A stretch of 32,960 bases of DNA, taken from positions 1 to 32,960 of the forward strand of contig JAGYOR010000009.1 of assembly GCA_018399535.1 (NCBI GenBank), given 5' to 3'. The notes below the pieces were generated by a model. It saw nothing but the letters and a program-made list of their open reading frames with translations. It did no database searches and was not told the DNA's origin. The DNA comes from Deltaproteobacteria bacterium (GTDB lineage: Bacteria > Desulfobacterota > Syntrophia > Syntrophales > UBA2210). This document shows, one piece after another, positions 15,200 through 22,072 of this stretch. Position 1 is the first letter of the stretch, and the number at the start of each line of letters is the position of its first letter. The translations under genes and the position numbers were made by a program.

Positions 15200-15778
15200 T
15201 TAGCGGGGCCGCTTGTCGACGATTTTCCCCAGTTTTATGCCGAGCCAGTCTTTCAGTTGCTGGGCGCCCGCGGATTCTTTGATGATGAAGTCTGTTTCAG
15301 CCGACTGGCCGGAAAGCATCGCCGTGGCGCGGGCGGTATAAACACCGGGCGGTACCGGAGGTTTTGTGAGGACCACAAATTGGTTGTAACTGCCGTCCTC
15401 GTCATAACTGCCGCTTATATTGGCACGAAGAATTCCCGTTACTTTGGCCAGCGGACTGGCGACTGTCCGGAATGTTCCATCGGCTTCAACGGTGTCGTTC
15501 GCAAGGGCCGCGTCCGTGTCCCCGGGTCCGATAAGAGATATGAACACCGAGTCTTCCGGTTTAAATCCCGATCCTTCAAAAACGATGTCCGTTCCCGCAA
15601 CATTGGCTACGCCGAGGCGTATGGAAGCAGGGTTGACAATAAGCTGGGGATCGGTAATGTCGGGATTGAGCTGCATGGGCGTCGTTGAACAACCGGAGAG
15701 AAACAAACTTCCCGCGAGAGCGACAATACCCGTTGCGACCAGTACCTTCGAGAAAGATTTCATACGCCTGCCAGACAT
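15200..15778 (-). CDS. Putative lipoprotein
   Basis: The protein has 192 residues. A basic N-terminus (SGRRMKSFSK) is followed by a hydrophobic stretch and the lipobox LSGC with C30 as the lipidated residue, so it should be exported and anchored to a membrane. The mature part is mostly beta-type (LGVANVAGTDIVFEGSGFKPEDSVFISL, then PGVYTARATAMLSGQSAETDFII) and looks like one or two Ig/IPT-like sandwich domains. It ends in a short charged helix (QQLKDWLGIKLGKIVDKRPR). The family is not recognised. The start at 15778 has an excellent AAGGAGG ribosome site six bases away; the M at residue 6 is less likely. Confidence 0.82.
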   Translation of the reverse strand: MSGRRMKSFSKVLVATGIVALAGSLFLSGCSTTPMQLNPDITDPQLIVNPASIRLGVANVAGTDIVFEGSGFKPEDSVFISLIGPGDTDAALANDTVEADGTFRTVASPLAKVTGILRANISGSYDEDGSYNQFVVLTKPPVPPGVYTARATAMLSGQSAETDFIIKESAGAQQLKDWLGIKLGKIVDKRPR

Positions 15779-15794
15779 GGTGCCCCTCCTTTTT

Positions 15795-16016
15795 TTAAAA
15801 GTTTATGCTGCCTTCAGAGTATGATGAACCTGCCATGAAATAGAAAATCAGCGGATCCGGCAGGGCATCCCTGTTCACGAAGGACCATTTCAGGCCGGTG
15901 GTGATCATTTTTTTCAGTCCCGGCAGAAACAGGTCCTCCCGCCAGCAGTGCCGGCGGGAAACTTGTTGCGTAAGCGTAACGACACGCCCCCGCCCCATGT
16001 GCCATTCAGCAACCAT
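15795..16016 (-). CDS. Doubtful small ORF upstream of the lipoprotein gene
   Basis: An ATG at 16016 opens a 73-codon frame ending 16 bases before the lipoprotein start. The peptide looks protein-like (VVTLTQQVSRRHCWREDL, then DALPDPLIFYFMAGSSYSEG) but I do not recognise it. GGAGG lies about 15 bases before the ATG, which is far. The frame also continues upstream to 16106 without a better start. It may be a small gene in the lipoprotein transcript or the tail of a decayed larger gene. The rest of the 15779-16143 gap shows nothing further. Confidence 0.3.
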   Translation of the reverse strand: MVAEWHMGRGRVVTLTQQVSRRHCWREDLFLPGLKKMITTGLKWSFVNRDALPDPLIFYFMAGSSYSEGSINF

Positions 16017-16143
16017 TATGCCACGTTGCTGCCTCCGAAAAATAATTAAAGACGTGAATACAGCGTAAATATTTAAATCACGCCCGGTTTCGTTTGTCAA
16101 TGTCATTTCAGTATGTTGCCGACGCCGTGCCCGTTTCCCCGCG

Positions 16144-16932
16144 TTACCGCTGCTTCAGCGGAGACCCTTCGAGGAAGCGGGACTGCAGGCGTTGCATTCC
16201 CCGTATCCACCGGTCATAATCGGCCGCCTTGCGTTGCATGTAGGTTTTCACCTCGGGATGAGGAAGAATGAGGAACGTTTCTTCCCGGAGTCCCTGTATT
16301 ACCACGTCAGCAAGTTCCTCCGGTTCCATGAGGCCGTCAACGGCTGCCACGCCGCCCCCTTCATGTTGCTGCGTCATGTTCGAACGCACTGCCTGGGGAC
16401 AAAGGGCGAACGTTTGAATGCCCTGGCCGCCGTACGTGATGGCTATGTTTTCCGCAAGGCCGACCGCCGCGTGTTTCGTCACCGAATAGGGAGCCGATCC
16501 GATCTGACTGAGCAACCCGGCGGCTGATGCGGTTATCATCAGCGCTCCGCCGCCCCGTTCGATCATGCGTGGAACCAGCGCACGTCCCACGTATACGTGT
16601 GCCATGACATTGATTTCCCAGATTTTCTGCCATTCGTCATTGGGAACCTCCACGCCGCCGATGGCAATGATGCCGGCATTGGAGCAGAAGAGATCTATCG
16701 GTCCTATTTCACTTTCAGTCCGCTCGATCAGGTCGATGACGTCCTGTTCGTTGCGTACATCGCAACGCGCGGCAACGCCCCTGATTTCACTGGCGACGGC
16801 GCGTGCTCCCTCTTCATCGACATCGGCGGCAATAACGGATTTCGCCCCTTCCGCCGCGAACCTTCTGCAAAGGGCCTGCCCTATGCCGCTTGCGCCGCCC
16901 GTAACGACGACGATTTTTCCCGTAATGTCCAT
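16144..16932 (-). CDS. SDR-family oxidoreductase
   Basis: This 262-residue classical short-chain dehydrogenase is distinct from the one at 5104-5892. It has the cofactor motif TGGASGIG at 11-18, an acidic residue after strand 2 (AADVDEEGA) favouring NAD, SNAG at 84-87 in place of NNAG, and the catalytic S136, Y149 and K153 (SAPYSVTKHAA). The tail (FLILPHPEVKTYMQRKAADYDRWIRGMQRLQ) is longer than in FabG and resembles SDRs linked to fatty- or aromatic-acid metabolism; the substrate is unknown. AGGAGGT lies eight bases before the ATG. It is separated from the lipoprotein gene by 365 bases, so it is probably its own unit. Confidence 0.9.
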   Translation of the reverse strand: MDITGKIVVVTGGASGIGQALCRRFAAEGAKSVIAADVDEEGARAVASEIRGVAARCDVRNEQDVIDLIERTESEIGPIDLFCSNAGIIAIGGVEVPNDEWQKIWEINVMAHVYVGRALVPRMIERGGGALMITASAAGLLSQIGSAPYSVTKHAAVGLAENIAITYGGQGIQTFALCPQAVRSNMTQQHEGGGVAAVDGLMEPEELADVVIQGLREETFLILPHPEVKTYMQRKAADYDRWIRGMQRLQSRFLEGSPLKQR

Positions 16933-17145
16933 AGTGAAACCTCCTGAACTCTGAATGGGCGGTTTTTCTGAATATGAGTCACCGCGCGGTTTTTACGAAA
17001 AAGGTTATTTCATTAAAAGTGGTAAAATGCAACCGTTTGAACTCCCCGACCGGATTATGATGTGCCTTTTTTTACAGTATGCCGGTCGTCAAAATCGGCG
17101 GCGACCGCGGCGAATGGCGGAAAAACATTGCAATAGGAGCTCATG

Positions 17146-17265
17146 ATGTTTAAGATTTTTTCCTTGAATACACCGGCCGTGACTGCCGGGACAGGCGTTT
17201 CCCCGATGCCGGTTCAACGGCGTGCGGCAAAAAACCGTCCGATGAGGGAGATATCGAATCGATGA
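17146..17265 (+). CDS. Small leader ORF coupled to larC
   Basis: This is a 39-codon frame starting at the second of two tandem ATGs (17143 and 17146). AGGAG lies six bases before the second one. Its TGA (17263-17265) overlaps the larC ATG (17262-17264) as ATGA, the classic arrangement for translational coupling. The peptide (MFKIFSLNTPAVTAG..., ending MREISNR) has no signal sequence or metal motif and is not recognised. It may act as a leader whose translation controls larC rather than as a functional protein. The remaining upstream gap (16933-17145) shows no supported gene; it contains a CGACCGG/CCGGTCG pair around a T-rich loop near 17050-17090. Confidence 0.45.
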   Translation: MFKIFSLNTPAVTAGTGVSPMPVQRRAAKNRPMREISNR

Positions 17266-18482
17266 AAATTCTGTATTACGATTGCTTCGCCGGCATAAGC
17301 GGAGACATGAATCTGGGCGCCATGATTGACCTGGGCGTCGACCCGGCCTTTCTTGTCGAGTCGCTGCGCGCCCTCGATATTTCCGGATACGAACTGGCGA
17401 TATCTCGACAGTCGCGCCGGGGAATCACGGGAACGAAGGTCGATGTCGTTCTTTCGGAGCATGACGGTGCGGGACACGGCCATCACGAACGGAAACTCGA
17501 CGATATCAGAAAAATCCTGACAGCCGCCGCCCTGTCGGACGGAGTCCGCCAACGAAGCCTCCGCATGTTCGAGACCATCGCCCGGGCGGAGTCGAAGGTA
17601 CACGGCATCGATATCAACGCCGTTCATTTTCACGAGGTCGGCGCCGTCGACGCGATCGTCGATATCGTGGGCGCAGCGCTCTGTTTTGAATATCTCGGGG
17701 TTGACCGAGTGGTTGCGTCATCCGTGGAACTGGGCGGCGGATTCGTCAATTGCGCTCATGGAACGTTGCCGGTACCGGCTCCCGCCACCGTCGAGATACT
17801 GAAGGGCGTTCCGGTCAGGACGGGAGGGGCGCCTCATGAAATGACAACGCCTACCGGTGCGGCCGTTCTGGTTTCACTGGCCGATACGTTCAGCGACAGC
17901 ATGTCCTTTCGCCTTCTGGACGTTGGGTACGGTATCGGGACACGCGACACGGAAATTCCCAATGTGCTGAGAGTGATGCTGGGCGAAGACAGTGAGGATC
18001 GTTCCGCCGCCGGTCGCGAGTCGGGAGAGGTGTGGCTGGTGGAATGCAACATCGATGACATGAACCCCGAGTTGTACGAACACGTTCTCGACAGGCTTTT
18101 TGAAGAAGGGGCGCGCGATGCCTTTATGACGCCGATTGTCATGAAAAAATCACGACCCGCGGTCGTACTTTCCGTGTTGTGCGACACAGATCAGCTGGCC
18201 GGCGTCGAGGAAATCGTGCTCACGGAAACGACGACCCTCGGTCTCAGGAAACAGCGTTTGTCCCGGACGACGCTTCGTCGGGACGCCGACTCTGTCATGA
18301 CGGATTACGGAGAGGTCAGGATCAAAAGGACGTTCCGTGGGAACGAGCTTGTCACGTGGAAGCCCGAATACGAAGATTGCCGGAACATCGCCCGCGAAAA
18401 AGGAGTGAGCATTCAGGACGTGTACGGCGCTGTCGAACGAGCGTTTGCGCAGCGGGACGACGGGACGGAGCAATCGAAATAG
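17262..18482 (+). CDS. larC: Nickel-insertion protein LarC (nickel-pincer cofactor synthesis)
   Basis: This 406-residue protein has the LarC N-terminal signature YYDCFAGISGDMNLGAMIDLG and a His-rich stretch soon after (HDGAGHGHHE). The middle segment HFHEVGAVDAIVDIVGAA and the C-terminal part VECNIDDMNPELYEHV are also typical. LarC inserts nickel into the sulfur-modified nicotinate-derived nucleotide in the last step of nickel-pincer cofactor synthesis, consuming CTP. Unlike the Lactobacillus plantarum gene, which is split into larC1/larC2 by a frameshift, this copy is one uninterrupted frame. AGGGAG about ten bases upstream serves the ATG, and the small ORF at 17146 is coupled to it. larE follows after 12 bases. 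Confidence 0.95.
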   Translation: MKILYYDCFAGISGDMNLGAMIDLGVDPAFLVESLRALDISGYELAISRQSRRGITGTKVDVVLSEHDGAGHGHHERKLDDIRKILTAAALSDGVRQRSLRMFETIARAESKVHGIDINAVHFHEVGAVDAIVDIVGAALCFEYLGVDRVVASSVELGGGFVNCAHGTLPVPAPATVEILKGVPVRTGGAPHEMTTPTGAAVLVSLADTFSDSMSFRLLDVGYGIGTRDTEIPNVLRVMLGEDSEDRSAAGRESGEVWLVECNIDDMNPELYEHVLDRLFEEGARDAFMTPIVMKKSRPAVVLSVLCDTDQLAGVEEIVLTETTTLGLRKQRLSRTTLRRDADSVMTDYGEVRIKRTFRGNELVTWKPEYEDCRNIAREKGVSIQDVYGAVERAFAQRDDGTEQSK

Positions 18483-18494
18483 AAGGGAGCCTTC

Positions 18495-19280
18495 ATGCCA
18501 GGTGATCTTGCGGCACTCAAGCGGCGGTTGAAAGAACTCGGATCATGCGTGGTCGCCTTTTCCGGAGGGACGGACAGCGCCTTCCTGCTCGACTGCGCCA
18601 GGGAGGTGCTGGGGGACAGGGTATCCGCAGTAACCGTTTTCGCGCCTTACACGTTGAAGCGCGATATCAGGCGGGCCGGCAGTATCGCCGAGGCGTTGCG
18701 GGTGCCGCACCTGAATGTTGATATCCCCCTTCCGGATGCTCTCCGGTATAATCCCCGAAATCGATGCTATATCTGCAAGAACGAGATGTTTACCCTGGTC
18801 AGGAAGGAAGCGTCCAGGGTGGGTGCCGGGCATGTGCTGGACGGGACCGTTGCCGACGACGATGAAGCGCTGCGTCCCGGCATGAAAGCACTCAAAGAAC
18901 AGGAAATCCTGAGTCCGCTTTACGAATGCGGTTTTTCGAAGGCGGATGTCATTGATCAGTTGAATGAACGGGGCAGGGAAGCCTGGATACATTCCCCCGA
19001 TTCATGTCTCCTGACGCGTCTGCCGTTCGGCAGGGAAGTAATCGCGGAGGAACTTGCCCGGATCGAGATGGCGGAAGAATATCTCCTGTCCGGTGGCGTC
19101 GACCCGGTGAGAGTCAGAAGCGACGGGACAACGGCCCGCATCGAGGCGGGGCGGGACTGCAGGCGATTGTTCTTTTCGGAGGAACGGATGAATGAAATAG
19201 CGGCGCAGCTGAAAAAATTCGGATTCCGGCACGTGTCCCTCGATCTCGAGGGCTACCGGTCCGGCGGCGTGGACGACTGA
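18495..19280 (+). CDS. larE: ATP-dependent sulfur transferase LarE
   Basis: The protein has 261 residues. The PP-loop FSGGTDSAFLLD at 23-34 binds ATP to adenylate the cofactor precursor. C171 in SPDSCLLTRLPFG aligns with the sacrificial C176 of L. plantarum LarE, which donates its own sulfur to the nucleotide. C91 and C94 (NRCYICKNEMF) are a conserved pair in the family. Only one cysteine lies in the active-site loop, consistent with the sacrificial rather than the Fe-S-recycling type, though I cannot exclude other cysteines (C145, C222) taking part. AAGGGAG lies six bases before the ATG. It sits between larC and larB on the same strand. Confidence 0.94.
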   Translation: MPGDLAALKRRLKELGSCVVAFSGGTDSAFLLDCAREVLGDRVSAVTVFAPYTLKRDIRRAGSIAEALRVPHLNVDIPLPDALRYNPRNRCYICKNEMFTLVRKEASRVGAGHVLDGTVADDDEALRPGMKALKEQEILSPLYECGFSKADVIDQLNERGREAWIHSPDSCLLTRLPFGREVIAEELARIEMAEEYLLSGGVDPVRVRSDGTTARIEAGRDCRRLFFSEERMNEIAAQLKKFGFRHVSLDLEGYRSGGVDD

Positions 19281-19291
19281 AGGGGGCGCCG

Positions 19292-20038
19292 GTGAAAGAC
19301 GACCTGGAAGAGATTCTTCGCGACGTACGGAACGGAATACTTGATGTCGACGACGCCGTCGCACGCATTCGCGAACGTGATTATAAAGATCTGGGTTTCG
19401 CGAAAATCGACAATCAGCGCCCGGCCCGGCAGGGTCGACCGGAAGTGGTATTCTGCGAGGGGAAAACCGTCGTCCAGGTCCGGGAGATCGTGCGGCACAT
19501 GCTGACGCGCGATACGAATATAATGGCCACGCGCGCCACGGCCGAAATGTATGAAGCGGTGGCCGCCCTGTGCGGCGATGCGCGGTTCAACGAAACCGCC
19601 CGGATCATAACGATACGGCGCGGCCGGCAGGACACAGTTAATACGCGTATCGCCGTGGTTACCGCCGGAACGTCCGATCTTCCCGTCGCCGAGGAAGCGG
19701 CGGTGATAGCCGAAATGCTGGGAAACCCGGTCGACCGGGTGGTGGACGTGGGCGTCGCCGGCATACACCGGCTCTTCGGCGCCCTTGGCATCATCCGTCG
19801 CGCCAGGGTCGTCATCGTCGTGGCCGGAATGGAGGGAGCGTTGCCGAGCGTCGTGGGAGGACTCGTTGACAAGCCGGTCATCGCCGTTCCCACCAGTGTC
19901 GGTTACGGCGCAAGCTTCGGCGGGCTGGCGGCGCTCCTGGGTATGCTCAACAGCTGCGCCGGCGGCGTGGCCGTCGTTAATATCGACAACGGTTACGGCG
20001 CAGCCTGCGTGGCAAGCGCCATAAACCACCTTGCCTAG
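19292..20038 (+). CDS. larB: Nickel-pincer cofactor synthase LarB
   Basis: This 248-residue protein begins at a GTG, with AGGGGG six bases upstream. LarB carboxylates and hydrolyses nicotinic acid adenine dinucleotide to start the pathway. The N-terminal part is helical; the C-terminal half is the PurE-like domain (VVTAGTSDLPVAEEAAV, AGMEGALPSVVGGLVDKPVIAVPTS, then GYGASFGGLAALLGMLNSCAGGVAVVNIDNG). C222 in NSCAGG matches the covalent-intermediate cysteine C221 of L. plantarum LarB. The gene is 11 bases after larE and is followed by a LUD-domain gene, completing the three synthesis genes of the cofactor. LarA, the apoenzyme, is not in the window. Confidence 0.95.
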   Translation: MKDDLEEILRDVRNGILDVDDAVARIRERDYKDLGFAKIDNQRPARQGRPEVVFCEGKTVVQVREIVRHMLTRDTNIMATRATAEMYEAVAALCGDARFNETARIITIRRGRQDTVNTRIAVVTAGTSDLPVAEEAAVIAEMLGNPVDRVVDVGVAGIHRLFGALGIIRRARVVIVVAGMEGALPSVVGGLVDKPVIAVPTSVGYGASFGGLAALLGMLNSCAGGVAVVNIDNGYGAACVASAINHLA

Positions 20039-20134
20039 ACGGATCGGGGCCGTCGTGTCGGTCCTACGGATGGTCAGCTTCCGTTCCGCGGCAGCCGAAA
20101 GACTGTTAAAATTATGTAGAGGGAGAGGAACACC

Positions 20135-20791
20135 ATGCAGGATTATCGTTCGACGTTCTGGGGTCTTAAACTGGAAACGGTCAAAAAGGAACTGGAGACC
20201 AACAGATTCGAGGCTTTTGTAGCGGAAACAGAGGAAGACGCCCGATCACTGGTGCTGGAGAGCATCATTCCCGCGTTGAACGCCGGAAGTGTCGCCTGGG
20301 GCGGTTCGACGACCGTCCGGGAAGTCGGACTTTACGAACCGTTGAAAGAAGAGCGCTTCGGTCTTCAGGTCAACGATACCTATGATCGAAGTATCCCCCG
20401 GGAAGAACTGGCCGAACGCCGCCGCCGGGCGCTTCTCGCCGACCTTTTCATCACCGGAACGAATGCTGTCACGGAAACAGGCGTACTCGTCAACCTCGAC
20501 ATGATCGGCAACCGCGTGGCGGCAATCACCTTCGGTCCCCGGTGGGTGATCATACTGGTCGGCCGAAACAAAATCGTTCCCGACGTCGACGAGGCCATGG
20601 AACGAGTCAGGAATTACGCGGCCCCGGCGAACGCGATGAAGCTCGGAATGGACACTCCCTGCGTGAAAACGGCCGTATGCAGCGATTGCGACAGCCCGGC
20701 CAGGATCTGCAACAGTTGGACCATTACGGAAAAATCCTTTCCCGCCGGGCGGATCAAGGTCGTTCTTATAAACCGGGATCTCGGCTTATAG
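20135..20791 (+). CDS. LUD-domain (LutC/YkgG, DUF162) protein
   Basis: This 218-residue protein is of the LUD family, whose members include the lactate-utilisation proteins LutB and LutC. Typical pieces are AWGGSTTVREVGLYEPL at 54-70, LFITGTNAVTETGVLVNLD at 104-122 and FGPRWVIILVGRNKIVPDVDEAM at 133-155. Four cysteines near the end (C176, C182, C185, C192 in the TPCVKTAVCSDCDSPARICN stretch) look like a metal or Fe-S site. A strong GGGAGAGG ribosome site precedes the ATG. It lies 96 bases after larB on the same strand, so it is probably in the lar transcript. A lactate-related role for the cassette is an inference from this pairing. Confidence 0.87.
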   Translation: MQDYRSTFWGLKLETVKKELETNRFEAFVAETEEDARSLVLESIIPALNAGSVAWGGSTTVREVGLYEPLKEERFGLQVNDTYDRSIPREELAERRRRALLADLFITGTNAVTETGVLVNLDMIGNRVAAITFGPRWVIILVGRNKIVPDVDEAMERVRNYAAPANAMKLGMDTPCVKTAVCSDCDSPARICNSWTITEKSFPAGRIKVVLINRDLGL

Positions 20792-20793
20792 CG

Positions 20794-20815
20794 GCGTCAC
20801 GCGGCGACGCTTTTT
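20794..20815 (+). terminator. Weak candidate terminator after the lar/LUD genes
   Basis: A GCGTC/GACGC stem (20794-20798 with 20806-20810) with a 7-base loop is followed by five T residues, three bases after the LUD stop. The stem is short. Confidence 0.4.
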
Positions 20816-20870
20816 ACAAAGCCGGAGCGGCCGACAAGACCGTGCCGATTAGTGATGTTTCCGTCGGCCG

Positions 20871-21320
20871 TCATTCGGCGTCCGGAGTAAGTCCCGTGGC
20901 GACGATTTCTATGTCGAACACCAGAGTGTGACCCGACAGGGGATGATTGGCATCCATGGTGACCGAATCATCGGTGACTTTTTCCACGACGGCGGGAAGT
21001 TGATTGCCCGACTGGTCTGTCAATGTGAGTTGTAGTCCCTGTTCCAGCTCGATGTGGTCCGGTACGCGGTCCCGGGGGATACTGAAAACGAGTTCGTCAC
21101 TGTGCTCTCCGTAACCCTCGTCAGGAGGAACGGTTACCTGCTTTTTCCCCCCTTCGGTCATTCCGATGACGGCTTCGTCAAACCCGCGAATAAGTTGACC
21201 CTGCCCCACTGTAAATGTAAGCGGAGCCCTTCCTTCCGAAGTGTCGAAGACGGTTCCGTCCTCGTATTTGCCGGTGTAGTTGACGCTGATCGTGTCTCCT
21301 GTTTTAATCGGTTCGGACAT
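20871..21320 (-). CDS. FKBP-type peptidyl-prolyl isomerase (SlyD-like)
   Basis: The protein has 149 residues from the ATG at 21320. The FKBP fold is recognisable from ISVNYTGKYEDGTVFDTSEG near the N-terminus, FTVGQGQLIRGFDEAVIGM and the last strand LVFDIEIV. Between them is the insert-in-flap segment (GYGEHSDELVFSIPRDRVPD through DSVTMDANHPLSGHTL) that marks the SlyD-like folding helpers. It catalyses proline isomerisation and assists folding in the cytoplasm. It lacks the His/Cys-rich nickel-binding tail of E. coli SlyD, so a direct metallochaperone role is not supported despite the neighbouring nickel genes. AAAGGAG lies nine bases before the ATG; the frame upstream of it is a shadow. Confidence 0.93.
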   Translation of the reverse strand: MSEPIKTGDTISVNYTGKYEDGTVFDTSEGRAPLTFTVGQGQLIRGFDEAVIGMTEGGKKQVTVPPDEGYGEHSDELVFSIPRDRVPDHIELEQGLQLTLTDQSGNQLPAVVEKVTDDSVTMDANHPLSGHTLVFDIEIVATGLTPDAE

Positions 21321-21380
21321 AGTGTTGTACTCCTTTCGTTGTTTCGCTGCTCCGGAACTTCGAGGAAGCACGAAGCGAAT

Positions 21381-21417
21381 AAAAAAAGACCATCGAACTT
21401 TGCAGAGCACGATGGCC
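21381..21417 (-). terminator. Intrinsic terminator in the HU-FKBP gap
   Basis: On the minus strand, an 8-bp stem (21410-21417 with 21388-21395, one G-T pair) is followed by seven T residues (plus A 21381-21387). It could end HU transcripts. Because a candidate promoter for the FKBP gene lies upstream of it, it could also act as an attenuator in the FKBP leader. Confidence 0.75.
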
Positions 21418-21482
21418 TTTGTTGCACTACAAAATTGAAAATCAGCCGAATTCCCGGTTACGGGAACGCCCGGTTTTCTTTC

Positions 21483-21531
21483 TTTCTAGAACAGGTACTT
21501 TTTGAATGTCAAGGGGTATCGAACCCCTTGA
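21483..21531 (-). promoter_or_regulatory. Candidate FKBP promoter with an overlapping inverted repeat
   Basis: On the minus strand, a perfect TTGACA (21507-21512) is followed after 18 bases by TAGAAA (21483-21488). A perfect 9-bp inverted repeat (21509-21517 with 21523-21531, 5-base loop) overlaps the -35 box. A second small hairpin (21451-21456 with 21461-21466) lies near the expected transcript start. Nothing else is seen in the 21321-21635 gap. Confidence 0.4.
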
Positions 21532-21635
21532 TACGCCTTCGATATCAACCCGGGAAGGGGGCGTACGATCCGGTGAACATTCCCTCTTCGGAATCGTTCC
21601 CGGACGTCCCGTATTCTTCCGCCGGGGGACCGGTT

Positions 21636-21905
21636 TTACTTGACAGCTTCTTTCAGTGTTTTGCCCGGAACGAACCGGGGAACCCGGGACGCTGGTATGT
21701 TGATGGACGCGCCCGTCTGGGGATTCCGGCCGGTACGCGCTGACCGTTCGGCTACTTTAAACGTGCCGAACCCGACGAGGGACACGGAATCACCTTTTTC
21801 CAGGGCTGCCGTGACGGTTGACAATACACAGTCGACGACTTCCTGTGCTTTTGCCTTCGTTCCTGTAATTTCAGCTACTTCGTTGATGAGATCCGCCTTG
21901 TTCAT
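21636..21905 (-). CDS. hup: HU-family DNA-binding protein
   Basis: This 89-residue histone-like protein opens with MNKADLINEVAEITGTKAKA. It carries the dimer core (VSLVGFGTFKVAERSARTGRNPQTG) and the DNA-binding arm motif INIPASRVPRFVPGKTLKEAV. It binds and bends DNA as a dimer in the nucleoid. The match runs the full length of HU (about 90 residues). AAGGA precedes the ATG by about 11 bases, and a good promoter lies about 135 bases upstream, giving a long leader. No second subunit gene is nearby, so it may act as a homodimer. Confidence 0.96.
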   Translation of the reverse strand: MNKADLINEVAEITGTKAKAQEVVDCVLSTVTAALEKGDSVSLVGFGTFKVAERSARTGRNPQTGASINIPASRVPRFVPGKTLKEAVK

Positions 21906-22039
21906 AATAATGTTTTCCTTTCCGCCGAGCCTTCCATAGAGAAGCGCCGGTACGTGTGTATTTCCGCGGGGGAGCCGCAGCTTTACCGCGAAGAATCCAT
22001 GTTTGTGTCGTGCCTCCCGGGCTGAAACACGAGTGGGGG

Positions 22040-22068
22040 AGTATAGGGGCGGAAAAGCCCAAAGTCAA
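22040..22068 (-). promoter_or_regulatory. Sigma-70-like promoter of the HU gene
   Basis: On the minus strand, TTGACT (22063-22068) and TATACT (22040-22045) are separated by exactly 17 bases, each 5 of 6 to consensus. The spacer contains a small GGGC/GCCC hairpin. The -35 box starts only 5 bases past the stop codon of the chemoreceptor gene, so HU has its own promoter. Confidence 0.68.
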
Positions 22069-22072
22069 AACT

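Noticed and set aside
16955-17146. 63-codon plus-strand frame in the gap before larC
   Set aside because: It has no ribosome site and a low-complexity basic end, and it gives no recognisable peptide, unlike the coupled frame at 17146.
20871-21320. Nickel-metallochaperone role for the SlyD-like protein next to the lar genes
   Set aside because: The His/Cys-rich C-terminal tail that binds nickel in E. coli SlyD is absent, and the gene is on the opposite strand.
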